NCBI RefSeq assembly: GCF_014201375.1
Contig: NZ_JACHDZ010000004.1
Location: forward strand, 434,001-498,000
Source: Tunturiibacter empetritectus
GTDB lineage: Bacteria; Acidobacteriota; Terriglobia; Terriglobales; Acidobacteriaceae
Direction of reading: 5' to 3'
Length of the DNA: 64,000 bases
The notes beneath the pieces were generated by a model. That model made no database searches and had not been told where the DNA came from. It was given only the letters and a program-made list of their open reading frames with translations. A program made the translations under genes and the position numbers. This document shows positions 46,089 through 55,069 of this stretch, piece after piece. The first letter of the stretch is position 1. Every line of letters starts with the position of its first letter.

Positions 46089-46592
46089 ATGAATCGTACC
46101 TACGAAATCATGTTCATCGTCCGTCCGGATGTTGAAGAAGCCGAACTCGACAAGCTGATTGAAGGCTTCTCCACGAACGTCACCAATGGTGGCGGCGAAA
46201 TCAAGAGCGTCGAGAAGATGGGCCGTCGCCGGCTCGCCTACACCGTGCGCAAGTTCAACGACGGTTTCTACGTCCTGCTGAACGTCGCCGCAGCCGGTTC
46301 GCTGATCACCGAGATCGAGCGTCGTCTCCGCGTCTCCGAGCAGGTCATCAAGTTCATCACGGTTCGCATGGACGAAGAAGAGAAGCGTCTCGCCAAGGTC
46401 AAGGCCATCCGCGACACCAAGGTCAAGCGCAGCGCCCAGCCGATCGCAGCTCCAGTACAGGCTCCCGCAGCCGCACCGGATGCCGATGCTGCCAAGGCCG
46501 AGACCGAGGAAGAGAAGAAGCCAGTTGCAGCAGCTCCCGTTGAGCACGTCGCCTCCGACGCGCCGCCCGAGACTGTCTCCGCAGCGGTCTAA
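46089..46592 (+). CDS. rpsF: 30S ribosomal protein S6, extended C-terminus
   Basis: A 167-residue S6 starting at ATG 46089 (MNRTYEIMFIVRPD), preceded by a purine-rich AGAAAGAAG. The S6 fold covers the first 100 residues (GRRRLAYTVRKFNDGFYVLL, LRVSEQVIKFITVRMDE). After that comes an Ala/Pro/Glu-rich tail of about 60 residues, absent from typical S6. The frame extending back to 45996 is not used. S6 and S18 dimerise on the 30S platform; rpsR follows without the usual ssb gene between. Confidence 0.95.
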   Translation: MNRTYEIMFIVRPDVEEAELDKLIEGFSTNVTNGGGEIKSVEKMGRRRLAYTVRKFNDGFYVLLNVAAAGSLITEIERRLRVSEQVIKFITVRMDEEEKRLAKVKAIRDTKVKRSAQPIAAPVQAPAAAPDADAAKAETEEEKKPVAAAPVEHVASDAPPETVSAAV

Positions 46593-46755
46593 CTTCGGCC
46601 TTCGTCCAAATATTCGCGATGAGATTCACCGCATCGCACAACGCACTACGATCACCAATCTTCGCTTCCAATCGACGGCACTTCGCCGATTGTTCAGAGG
46701 CTCCAACGCGAACCTGGAGCGAGGAGAGGCACAACGTATCTGAGAGGGAAATATC

Positions 46756-47106
46756 ATGGCTGACGAAACCAGCACGCAATCCACTGAGCATCACGCACCA
46801 ACACCCCGCCCGGCGCACTCTGGCCCTGGCGCCGGTCCTCGCACTCCACGCCCCGCAGGCGCACCCGGCGGCGGTCCTGGTGGTCGTAAGTTCTTCCGTC
46901 GCAAGAAGGTCTGCAAGTTCTGCACCGAGAAGATCGACGCCATATCCTACCGCGACGTTCGCCTGCTTCAGGGCTTCGTTGCCGAGCGTGGCAAGATCGT
47001 TCCCCGTCGCCTGACCGGCGTCTGCACACGCCACCAGCGCAAGCTCAGCCTGGCCATCAAGCAGTCGCGCAACATCGCCCTGCTCGCCTTCGCTGCACGC
47101 TTCTAA
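46756..47106 (+). CDS. rpsR: 30S ribosomal protein S18, extended N-terminus
   Basis: A 116-residue S18. The conserved core starts near residue 43 ([18 protein letters not shown]) and ends LGKs-type helix [12 protein letters not shown]. The CKFC pair and later GVCTRHQR supply four possible zinc ligands, a Cys-containing form of S18. The first 43 residues are Pro/Gly/His-rich and low-complexity, an unusual extension; ATG 46756 has GAGGGAAA upstream. Confidence 0.94.
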   Translation: MADETSTQSTEHHAPTPRPAHSGPGAGPRTPRPAGAPGGGPGGRKFFRRKKVCKFCTEKIDAISYRDVRLLQGFVAERGKIVPRRLTGVCTRHQRKLSLAIKQSRNIALLAFAARF

Positions 47107-47197
47107 CGCTTCCGCTGCGGCGGACTTGATTTGAGCGGAACTATTGGAACGCAAGACTGGCGGCATCGCGAGCCAGAGACGAAATCGGAGAAATGCA

Positions 47198-47677
47198 ATG
47201 GAAGTCATTCTGAAGGAAGACGTAAACAAGCTCGGACATCGCGGCGACGTGGTCAAGGTCGCTGACGGCTACGGGCGCAACTATCTGCTGCCGGAGAAGC
47301 TCGCCATCGAGGCGACTTTCGCCAACAAGGCAGTCATCGACCAGATGAAGGCATCGGCGGTTCGCAAGTCCGCTAAGGAGAAGGCCGGGGCCGAGCAGTT
47401 GGCTACGCAGCTCTCTGAGGTTGAGCTTGTGTTCGAGCGCAAGGTCGGCGAGAACGAGCATCTCTTCGGCTCGGTCACCTCGGGCGACATCGCGCACCAG
47501 CTCGAAGCCAAGGGCTTCACCATCGATCGTCGCAAGATCTCCCTCGAGGAGCCGCTGAAGACGATCGGCGAGTATCACGTTCCCGTGAAGCTGCACCGCG
47601 AAGTCACCAGCCACGTCAAGGTGACGGTCAAGGGCGATCAGCCGGAAGCCGAAGCAGCTGCCACGACCACCGCGTAA
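47198..47677 (+). CDS. rplI: 50S ribosomal protein L9
   Basis: A 159-residue L9 starting at ATG 47198 (GGAG seven bases upstream). The N-terminal rRNA-binding domain EVILKEDVNKLGHRGDVVKV with GYGRNYLLPEKLA, a connecting helix and the C-terminal domain (ENEHLFGSVTSGDIA) are all present. The open frame back to 47144 gives no L9-like residues. A long-stem terminator follows directly, closing the rpsF-rpsR-rplI group. Confidence 0.97.
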   Translation: MEVILKEDVNKLGHRGDVVKVADGYGRNYLLPEKLAIEATFANKAVIDQMKASAVRKSAKEKAGAEQLATQLSEVELVFERKVGENEHLFGSVTSGDIAHQLEAKGFTIDRRKISLEEPLKTIGEYHVPVKLHREVTSHVKVTVKGDQPEAEAAATTTA

Positions 47678-47696
47678 TTTACGAACCTCGAAACAT

Positions 47697-47747
47697 AAAA
47701 CGCATCGTCCACGCAGATCTCTTGCGAAGGGCGATGCGTTTTTATTT
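47697..47747. terminator. Bidirectional terminator
   Basis: Perfect 11-bp stem AAAACGCATCG (47697-47707) / CGATGCGTTTT (47732-47742) with a 24-base loop; T-rich on the plus strand (TTTTTATTT) and, through the A's, also on the minus strand. It lies between convergent rplI and the permease gene. Confidence 0.9.
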
Positions 47748-47777
47748 GTAACTGTTAGTGCTCAGACAGGAACGATG

Positions 47778-49052
47778 CTATTCGTACTTCAGTGTCTGAA
47801 CAGGATCGAGTCTCGCTGCACGATTCGCCGGCAGCGTTCCAAACAGCACTCCAACCAGCACTGAACTGCCCAGCGAAAAGACAACCGACCAGGGATTGAT
47901 CGGAATTTTAAATGGTGTGAGCAGGCCTAGGGTGAAGGGAATCGCAAGGCCGAGAATAGTCCCGATGATCCCGCCGCTCAACGAGAGAAAGACCGCCTCT
48001 GTCAAAAACTGCATTCGAATCTCGCGGCTCGTCGCACCCAGCGCCTTACGAATTCCAATCTCTTTCAGTCTCGACTGCACGTTCGCGAGCATGCTGTTCA
48101 TAATGCCGACGCCGCTCACGATCATCGTGATGCCCGCGCCCAGCGTAAGAACGATAGTAAGCATGTCAGCGATCTTCGCCATGCTTGTGAGAAGATCGGT
48201 CAATGTAGCAGCGGTGTAGACCGAGCCCGCATAGTGACGCGACCGCACAATCTCAAGAATGCGGTCACTCGCCGGAACCACCATGGAGGCGCTGCGCATC
48301 GTAAAAAAAATCTCTTTTAGCGAGTTTGTGCCGGTAAAGTAACGCACCACAGGGTAGGGCACAAGCATAGTGTGGTCGCTGATCTCCGACTGTCCGTAGG
48401 TGTCAAACGCCTCCCTGAATACGCCGATGACGACGAACGGTATGCCTTTGATGCTGATCGTCTTTCCGACAGCCGCGTTTGCGCTGCCATACAACTCTTC
48501 TGCGAAGGGCTTGACGATCACGGCGACTTTCTCATGGGCCAGCTCATCCTGATCGTCGAAAAAACGCCCCGACACAATGATGAGATTGCGCACAACCCGA
48601 TACTCCGGAGACACGCCAAGGAGCGTTGTCTGCTTCGTGATGCCCCCGCCAAGGCTCACATTGTCGTGATACTCCAGCATGGGAGACGATGCAACAATGC
48701 CCGGAACCTGATCAATGACGGCATGCAGATCATCGAGCGTCATGTAGTCCGGCGTGCTCGTGTTCTCTGGTCCGCTGATGTTGCCACCGCCGTACTGCAG
48801 TTCAACCTTGTTAGGTCCGATGCTGGTTAACTGATCCAGGGCATACTGTTTGCCGGTGGATCCAAGCGTCGCAACCAGAATAATCGACATCGAGCCGATG
48901 ACCATGCCGAGCATGGTGAGCAGAAACCGCGTCTTACTCGCGCGGAAGCTATCGACGGCGAGCCTCGCAACCTCGCTGAACATCATCGTCGAACGCGCGC
49001 TGGCCAGCGTACGGTCGAAGGAGCTCGGTTTAGGAAGGTTCGTGGTTGCCAT
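47778..49052 (-). CDS. MacB-like ABC transporter permease without neighbouring ATPase
   Basis: A 424-residue permease. A first TM (about 40-62, LTMLGMVIGSMSIILVATLG) is followed by a MacB_PCD domain (about 65-270), and then three TM segments in the FtsX domain (from about 300), ending ANRAARLDPVQTLKYE. The block SRLKEIGIRKALGAT is the usual coupling region to the ATPase. It belongs to the MacB group involved in export of peptides or toxins. No ATP-binding or membrane-fusion gene is adjacent, so its partner is elsewhere or shared. Confidence 0.9.
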   Translation of the reverse strand: MATTNLPKPSSFDRTLASARSTMMFSEVARLAVDSFRASKTRFLLTMLGMVIGSMSIILVATLGSTGKQYALDQLTSIGPNKVELQYGGGNISGPENTSTPDYMTLDDLHAVIDQVPGIVASSPMLEYHDNVSLGGGITKQTTLLGVSPEYRVVRNLIIVSGRFFDDQDELAHEKVAVIVKPFAEELYGSANAAVGKTISIKGIPFVVIGVFREAFDTYGQSEISDHTMLVPYPVVRYFTGTNSLKEIFFTMRSASMVVPASDRILEIVRSRHYAGSVYTAATLTDLLTSMAKIADMLTIVLTLGAGITMIVSGVGIMNSMLANVQSRLKEIGIRKALGATSREIRMQFLTEAVFLSLSGGIIGTILGLAIPFTLGLLTPFKIPINPWSVVFSLGSSVLVGVLFGTLPANRAARLDPVQTLKYE

Positions 49053-49324
49053 CGGCTTAAACCATTAGACGCCTACCAGTATCGCAGCGGTGCATGTTTC
49101 CTGGTAACCCAAACGCCAGACTCCAGCCGCTGCTTCTCCTGGGTAGCCGTCTCATCAATAGCCCGAAGCTCCCAGGCCGGCCCCGGGCGATAAACTATCG
49201 TAGTTCAAGAGAAGGCAGTCAATCGGTGCACTAAGTCACGAGCAATTGCCGTATTCGAAGCGGCTCGCCAGGCACCAGGAAGCCGAAGCCACACGAGCCA
49301 CATGCAGCCATACAAGGAGCAACA

Positions 49325-51220
49325 ATGAACCACGCATCGACCCTGCGCCACAGCTGCGGCAGAGGAATCAGCTTCGGAGTACTCTGCCTTATCGCCCCGC
49401 TCATGCTCACAGCCCAGTCGTCCCCCCTCCGCAACACGCTCCTTCCGGCGCCATCAAACATCACCGCCGGCCCCGGCTCCCTCTCCATCACCAAAGACTT
49501 CACCGTCTCCCTCAGCGGCGCGCACAACCCCATCCTCGAGGCCGCCACCCGCCGCGCCCTCGCGGGCCTCGAAACAAACACCGGCACTCCAATCAGCAAG
49601 GATCTCCAGTCTCCCGATCCCACCCTGACCATTCAGGTCGAAGATGCCACGGGCACCCTCCCCACGCTCGAAACCGACGAAACCTACTTCCTAAGCGCCA
49701 CCTCCAGCAAGATCGTCCTCCATGCTCACACCGTCTTCGGCGCCCTCCACGGCCTCGAAACACTCCAGCAACTCGTGCAGGCCGAAGGCGGCCGCTACGT
49801 CATCCCTACCGTCGAGATCAACGACTCCCCACGCTTCCCCTGGCGCGGCTTTATGCTCGACGTCAGCCGCCACTTCATGCCTCTGCCCGTCATCTATCGC
49901 ACACTCGACGGCATGGCCGCCGTCAAACTCAACGTCTTTCACTGGCACCTCACCGACGACCAGGGCTTCCGCATCGAGAGCAAGCGCTTCCCGTTGCTCA
50001 CGTCGAAGGGCTCCGACGGCCTCTTCTACACCCAGGATCAGGTCCGAGACGTCATCGCCTACGCCGGCGCCCGCGGCATCCGCGTCGTGCCCGAGTTCGA
50101 CATCCCCGGCCACGTCACCAGCTGGCTCGTCGGCATGCCCGAGCTTGGCAGCGTCCAGCGCCCCTACCGGATCTCCCGCACCTTCGGCATCTGGGACGGC
50201 GCGCTCGACCCCACCCGCGACAGCACCTACAACTTCCTCGACGCCTTTATCGGCGAGATGGCCGCCCTCTTCCCTGACGACTACCTGCACTTCGGCGGCG
50301 ACGAAAGCAACGGCGCCGACTGGAAGGCCAACCCCTCCATCATCGCCTTCATGCACGCCCACAACATGAAGTCCACCGACGAGCTGCAGACCTACTTCAG
50401 CACCCGCGTCCTCGCGCTCGTCAATAAGCATCACAAACAAATGGTCGGCTGGGACGAGATCCTCACCCCCGGCACTCCCAAAGACGCCGTCATCCAAAGC
50501 TGGCGCGGCGTTGAATCGCTGGCCGTTGCCGCCAAACAAGGCAATCGCGGCATCCTCTCCGCGCCCTACTATCTCGACGCCATGAAGACAGCCGAACGCA
50601 TGTACCTCGACGACCCCATCCCCGACAATTCCATCCTCACGCCAGACCAGCAGAAGCTCATCCTCGGCGGCGAGGTCTGCATGTGGGCCGAGCACATCAC
50701 CGCGCAGACCGTCGACTCCCGCGTCTGGCCGCGCACCGCCGCCCTCGCCGAGCGCTTCTGGTCACCGCGCCAGACCCGCGACGTCCCAGACATGTACCGT
50801 CGCCTCGCGACCGAATCAATCCGGCTCGACGGCCTCGGCCTCACCCACATCTCCGGCCCCGAGTCCGGCCTGCGCCAGCTCGTAGGCAGCGAAGCCTCAG
50901 CCTCTCAGCTTGCCGTCCTCATCTCCACGCTCTCCCCGGTCCCGTTTCACGAACGCTACCACCAGCAGAAGACCTCACAGCTCACCCCCATGGGCAACGC
51001 CGTCGACTACACCCGACCCGACCCACCCCTCCGCGAAGACCTGCGCGTCCTCGTCGACCGCTACCTCCACAGCAGCGCTCCTGCCGACCACGCCGCCGCG
51101 CATCAGCAGCTTCAAACTCTCTTCCAGTCATGGATCGCCTCTGGCCCAGCGCTAGACGCCCTCGCTCCAGAACATCCGAAGCTAAACCAGCTCACTCTTC
51201 GCCGCAGCCAGCTCCCTTAA
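49325..51220 (+). CDS. Beta-N-acetylhexosaminidase, GH20
   Basis: A 631-residue exported enzyme with signal peptide (cleavage near LTAQ, about 30). Residues about 35-160 form the GH20b domain and about 170-520 the catalytic barrel: FHWHLTDDQGFRIE, VVPEFDIPGHV, and the catalytic pair Asp326-Glu327 in LHFGGDESNG. It removes terminal GlcNAc/GalNAc from chitin fragments or glycoconjugates by substrate-assisted catalysis. The last 110 residues have no family match that I see. Codons strongly favour third-position C, opposite to G-rich genes at the left end. Confidence 0.93.
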   Translation: MNHASTLRHSCGRGISFGVLCLIAPLMLTAQSSPLRNTLLPAPSNITAGPGSLSITKDFTVSLSGAHNPILEAATRRALAGLETNTGTPISKDLQSPDPTLTIQVEDATGTLPTLETDETYFLSATSSKIVLHAHTVFGALHGLETLQQLVQAEGGRYVIPTVEINDSPRFPWRGFMLDVSRHFMPLPVIYRTLDGMAAVKLNVFHWHLTDDQGFRIESKRFPLLTSKGSDGLFYTQDQVRDVIAYAGARGIRVVPEFDIPGHVTSWLVGMPELGSVQRPYRISRTFGIWDGALDPTRDSTYNFLDAFIGEMAALFPDDYLHFGGDESNGADWKANPSIIAFMHAHNMKSTDELQTYFSTRVLALVNKHHKQMVGWDEILTPGTPKDAVIQSWRGVESLAVAAKQGNRGILSAPYYLDAMKTAERMYLDDPIPDNSILTPDQQKLILGGEVCMWAEHITAQTVDSRVWPRTAALAERFWSPRQTRDVPDMYRRLATESIRLDGLGLTHISGPESGLRQLVGSEASASQLAVLISTLSPVPFHERYHQQKTSQLTPMGNAVDYTRPDPPLREDLRVLVDRYLHSSAPADHAAAHQQLQTLFQSWIASGPALDALAPEHPKLNQLTLRRSQLP

Positions 51221-51452
51221 CTCGGCCATCTGGGGATCCAATCCCTCGCATCGATCGAATCCCACACTCCACCGACCTCCACATGGGTCGAAGCCCAGAG
51301 CACTCTCCTCAAAACATCAGCAGACCACTCCGAACTAACCGACTTCGTCATCCTCCCGCCGCTACAACAACTAGTCGATACCGCCGGAAAGCTTTCCACC
51401 AGCAATTGAGCCGTAGCCTGCTTTGGTGAGGGATTCGCGAGGTGAACCGTCC

Positions 51453-52211
51453 CTACTTACCCAGCGTCTTATCGATCGCCGCGTGCGCGAGTGGCGTCAT
51501 AATCGCATACCCCTTCGCGTTTGGATGCACTCCGTCGAAGCTGATCCCCGGCTTCATCCCTCCCGTTGCATCCACCAGCACCGAGTAGTAATCCAGGTAC
51601 GTCAACGAGTGGTTTACGCAATATCCCCGCAGCCAGTCGTTCAGCGCCTTGATCTTCGACGCCGGTGCCAGGCCACTCCTCCAGGGATAGTCCAGCGTCG
51701 GCGTAATCGACGCCAGAATCACCCGAATCCCGTTCGCCTTTGCCAGGTCCACCATCGAACGAAAGTTATCTTCGGTCATCTCCGCGGTCATCGGCCCCGT
51801 ATTTCCCGCGATGTCGTTTGTCCCCGCCAGAATGATCACCGCCGCCGGGTGCAGCTCGATCACGTCCTGCCGAAACCGCACCACCATCTGAGCCGTAGTC
51901 TGTCCGCTGATGCCCCGATTGATATAAGGTTCGCCTGGAAAGAACTCCCCCGTGTCCTCCCGCCGGCCCCAGGAATCCGTGATCGAGTCCCCATAAAATA
52001 CAACCCGCTGCTCTCCTGCCGGCGCCGGCCCAAGCGTCGCATTGTCGACCCGGTATCGCCCCAGCTGGGGCCAATCCGCCAGCTTCGCCCGCATGATCTC
52101 CACCGGGTCCGGTCCTTCCACCCGAGCCACCACCTGCGAACACCCCATCCCGCTCATCGACACCATCGACCCCACCACAAGCGCCCACGTCAAAGTCTTC
52201 CTCGTCTTCAT
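51453..52211 (-). CDS. Secreted SGNH/GDSL-family hydrolase
   Basis: A 252-residue exported esterase-like protein. The SGNH blocks are present: VVFYGDSITDSW (Ser), NRGISGQTTAQM (Gly), ILAGTNDIAG (Asn) and the catalytic DGVHPNAKGY (Asp/His) near the C-terminus. It acts on an acyl ester, perhaps acetyl groups of carbohydrates, as suggested by neighbouring glycosidases (inference). The signal region has a Cys in MSGMGCSQ but the lipobox is poor, so lipid anchoring is uncertain. Confidence 0.88.
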   Translation of the reverse strand: MKTRKTLTWALVVGSMVSMSGMGCSQVVARVEGPDPVEIMRAKLADWPQLGRYRVDNATLGPAPAGEQRVVFYGDSITDSWGRREDTGEFFPGEPYINRGISGQTTAQMVVRFRQDVIELHPAAVIILAGTNDIAGNTGPMTAEMTEDNFRSMVDLAKANGIRVILASITPTLDYPWRSGLAPASKIKALNDWLRGYCVNHSLTYLDYYSVLVDATGGMKPGISFDGVHPNAKGYAIMTPLAHAAIDKTLGK

Positions 52212-52297
52212 GTCGTCTCCCCCGTCTGTCCGATTCTAGCCGAACCTCTTCCGAACTCCTTCGATACCTTTCGGCTTCCTCTGCTGTACCTTAAGAG

Positions 52298-53197
52298 ATG
52301 ATGCAACCCGGTATCTCCACCCACGTCTTCCTCCCCCAGCGTCTCCACCCCGGCCTGCTCGACTCCCTCCACAAGGCCGGCGCTCAGGTCATCGAGCTCT
52401 TCGCCGCCCGCCACCACTTCGACTACACCGACCGCGCTGCCGTTCGCGATATCGCCACCTGGTTCAACTCCACCGGCGTCGGAGCCACCCTCCATCAGCC
52501 GCTCTATATCAGTGACCGCGCCGACGCCCAGTGGTCCCGCCATGTAGCCCCGAATCTCAACCTCATCGACCCCGAAAAGTCCCGCCGCATCTCGGCTATG
52601 GACGAGGTTAAGCGCGCCCTCGAGTCCGCCGAGCAGATTCCCATCTCCGCCTGCACCCTCCACCTCGGCTACAAGGACGACGCCTGGAACCTCCGCGCCC
52701 TCGAGAACTCCCTCACCGCCATCGAGCACCTCAAAGCCTTCGCGCATCCCCTTGGCGTCCGCATCCTGCTGGAAAATCTCCAGAACGAGATCACCACTCC
52801 CGAGCACCTCCTCGAGATCCTCAAAGTCGGCCACTTCGACCGCGTAGGCATTACCCTCGACGTAGGCCACGCGTATCTTTCAGCGCCCCCCGATAGTAGC
52901 CATTCCAGCCAGCCCAACAAAGGCATCGACGAAGCCTTCGAGCTCCTCAAGCCACGCATCGCCGAACTCCACATCCACGACAACCTAGGCCAAAAGGACG
53001 ATCACCTCTGGCCCGGCACCGCCGGAATCGACTGGAAGAACATCGCGAGACACATCGCCACCCTCCCAGCCAACACCCCCGGCATTCTCGAGATCGCCCA
53101 CGAACTCGAAGAGACCCCCGAATCCGCCACCGCCAAAGCCACGCAGACCTTCGACCTCCTCAAACGAGCCACCGAAGCCACCTCTTCCAAAGCATGA
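52298..53197 (+). CDS. Sugar phosphate isomerase/epimerase-like TIM-barrel protein
   Basis: A 299-residue AP-endonuclease-2/xylose-isomerase-like barrel. Metal-ligand patterns include LHLGYKDD, RILLENLQNE (Glu), LDVGHAYLS (Asp/His) and ELHIHDNLGQKDDH (His/Asp). These proteins isomerise or epimerise sugars with a divalent metal; the substrate is not readable. It starts at ATG 52298 (or the next ATG) and its stop overlaps the next start by four bases (ATGA), indicating coupling. Confidence 0.85.
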   Translation: MMQPGISTHVFLPQRLHPGLLDSLHKAGAQVIELFAARHHFDYTDRAAVRDIATWFNSTGVGATLHQPLYISDRADAQWSRHVAPNLNLIDPEKSRRISAMDEVKRALESAEQIPISACTLHLGYKDDAWNLRALENSLTAIEHLKAFAHPLGVRILLENLQNEITTPEHLLEILKVGHFDRVGITLDVGHAYLSAPPDSSHSSQPNKGIDEAFELLKPRIAELHIHDNLGQKDDHLWPGTAGIDWKNIARHIATLPANTPGILEIAHELEETPESATAKATQTFDLLKRATEATSSKA

Positions 53198-53640
53198 ATC
53201 GCTCATATAAAGCTATCGCTTTGGTCTTTCTATTTGCGTCGGTCGTCATGACGGACGCACAGACGCTTAGAGTCCAGATTCTCAGCGGCAAGAGTGGCAA
53301 GCCAATAGCGAATGAGCACGTAAATCTTTTTAGAACTGGGGAGTTCGGCGATCTCGCCGGTGATCGTAATGTGCGAGGATTCAACACGGACGACGATGGC
53401 GTCATTGCAACGTCTGATATAGCTCCAGATATCCACTCATTTCTCGTTTCTGTCGATTGGCATCGTCAATGCACAGAAAATGAAAAGGTGAACCATATTG
53501 CGTTTTCGTTGCAGGAGATCTTCGCAAAAGGGGTCGTGAGCGAAAATACCTGTAAGTCGAAGGTAAAACGAACCGCCAAGCCCGGCACCCTGATTTTGTT
53601 CGTTCGCGACGAGACATTCTTCGAGAAGATGGCGCACTAG
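53194..53640 (+). CDS. Small secreted protein of unknown function
   Basis: A 148-residue protein with a signal peptide (about 1-22, ending TDAQ). The mature start TLRVQILSGKSGKPIANEHV looks like a carboxypeptidase-regulatory/transthyretin-like beta domain, with a DTDDDG-like turn (NTDDDGVIAT). There are two Cys (in HRQCTEN and NTCKSK) that could form a disulfide. It overlaps the isomerase gene by ATGA and is 15 bases before asnS. It is less C-rich in third codon positions than both neighbours, a possible later arrival. Confidence 0.72.
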   Translation: MNRSYKAIALVFLFASVVMTDAQTLRVQILSGKSGKPIANEHVNLFRTGEFGDLAGDRNVRGFNTDDDGVIATSDIAPDIHSFLVSVDWHRQCTENEKVNHIAFSLQEIFAKGVVSENTCKSKVKRTAKPGTLILFVRDETFFEKMAH

Positions 53641-53655
53641 TAGACTGAAAGAGAC

Positions 53656-55008
53656 ATGTCTACCGAAACAACAACCTCCGCACCCCTTGCCACCATCGCC
53701 TCGCTCTCCGCCCATGAAGGCCAGACCATCACCCTCCGCGGCTGGCTCTACAACCTCCGCGCCTCGGGCAAGCTCCTCTTCCCCATCTTCCGCGATGGCA
53801 CCGGCACTATCCAGGGCATCGTCCCCAAGGCCGCCGTCTCCGAAGAGGTCTTCGAGACACTGAAGAACCTTACGCTGGAATCAAGCCTCACCGTCACCGG
53901 CAAAGTCCGCGCCGACAGCCGCGCCCCCTCCGGCTTCGAACTCGACGTCGAAAGCATCGAAGTCCTCCAGCGTGTCCCCGAAGACACTCCCTTCCCCATC
54001 TCCCTCAAAGAGCACGGCGTCGACTTCCTCATGGAGCACCGCCATCTCTGGCTCCGCACCCCGCGCCAGTCCGCCATCCTCCGCGTCCGCGCCACCATCA
54101 TGCGCGCGGCTTCAGAGTACTTTGACACCAACGGCTTCATCCGCACCGACCCACCCATCCTCACCCCCAACGCCTGCGAGGGCACCTCCGAGCTCTTCGA
54201 GATGGACTACTTCGACGACGACAAGGCCTACCTCACCCAGTCCGGCCAGCTCTACATCGAAGCCACTGCCCTCGCCCTCGGCAAGGTCTACAGCTTCGGC
54301 CCCACCTTCCGCGCAGAAAAATCTAAGACCCGCCGCCACCTCACCGAGTTCTGGATGATCGAACCCGAGGTCGCCTTCCTCGAGCTCGATGGCCTCCTCA
54401 ACCTCGCCGAAGCCTTCATCACCCACATCGTCACCCGCGTCCTCGAGTCGCACCGCGCCGACCTCAAGGTCATCGGCAAAGACATCGCCAAACTCGAAGC
54501 CGTCATCACCCCCGACGGCTTCCCCCGCCTCTCCTACGACGAAGCCCACGCCATGCTCGAAAAGGCCTTCGCCGAAGGCAAGCTCGAAGCCCCCCACAAG
54601 TGCGGCGACGACTTCGGCTCCCCCGACGAGACCTACATCTCCAGCCAGTTCGACAAGCCCGTCATGATCCACCGCTACCCCGCCGCCTTCAAGGCCTTCT
54701 ACATGCAGCCCGACCCGCTCGATCCCACCAAGGCCCTCTGCGTCGACGTCCTCGCCCCCGAGGGCTACGGCGAGATCATCGGCGGCTCCCAGCGCATCCA
54801 CGACTACGACCTCCTCAAGTCCCGCATCGAGCAGCACGACCTGCCCCTCGCCGCCTTCCAGTGGTACCTCGACCTGCGCAAGTACGGCAGCGTTCCCCAC
54901 GCAGGCTTCGGCATGGGCATCGAGCGCGCCGTAGCCTGGATCTGCGGCCTCGACCACGTCCGCGAAACCATCCCCTTCGCCCGCACCCTCAACCGCATCT
55001 ATCCATAA
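53656..55008 (+). CDS. asnS: Asparaginyl-tRNA synthetase
   Basis: A 450-residue class IIb synthetase charging tRNA-Asn. It has the N-terminal OB anticodon-binding domain ([20 protein letters not shown]), class II motif 2 ([20 protein letters not shown]) and motif 3 ([18 protein letters not shown]), ending [14 protein letters not shown]. The ending [10 protein letters not shown] and TRRHL with Asn-type residues separate it from AspRS. It is 15 bases from the preceding small gene, so co-transcription is likely. Confidence 0.96.
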   Translation: MSTETTTSAPLATIASLSAHEGQTITLRGWLYNLRASGKLLFPIFRDGTGTIQGIVPKAAVSEEVFETLKNLTLESSLTVTGKVRADSRAPSGFELDVESIEVLQRVPEDTPFPISLKEHGVDFLMEHRHLWLRTPRQSAILRVRATIMRAASEYFDTNGFIRTDPPILTPNACEGTSELFEMDYFDDDKAYLTQSGQLYIEATALALGKVYSFGPTFRAEKSKTRRHLTEFWMIEPEVAFLELDGLLNLAEAFITHIVTRVLESHRADLKVIGKDIAKLEAVITPDGFPRLSYDEAHAMLEKAFAEGKLEAPHKCGDDFGSPDETYISSQFDKPVMIHRYPAAFKAFYMQPDPLDPTKALCVDVLAPEGYGEIIGGSQRIHDYDLLKSRIEQHDLPLAAFQWYLDLRKYGSVPHAGFGMGIERAVAWICGLDHVRETIPFARTLNRIYP

Positions 55009-55024
55009 CAGCGTATCTCAGCCC

Positions 55025-55051
55025 GCAGCGGGACATCCCCAGTCCCGCTGC
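55025..55051. other. Stem-loop between convergent genes
   Basis: GCAGCGGGAC (55025-55034) / GTCCCGCTGC (55042-55051), a perfect 10-bp stem with a seven-base loop and no T-tract. It lies between asnS and the convergent DUF1254 gene and may act in 3' end formation for both. Confidence 0.6.
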
Positions 55052-55069
55052 CGCTACCTCAAGTCAGCC

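Noticed and set aside
42986-49324. dif site expected if this is the terminus
   Set aside because: No sequence close to the XerC/XerD 11-6-11 consensus was found by eye in the intergenic gaps.
49691-50695. A 334-codon minus-strand frame
   Set aside because: Antisense of the GH20 gene, again Gly/Asp/Val-rich.
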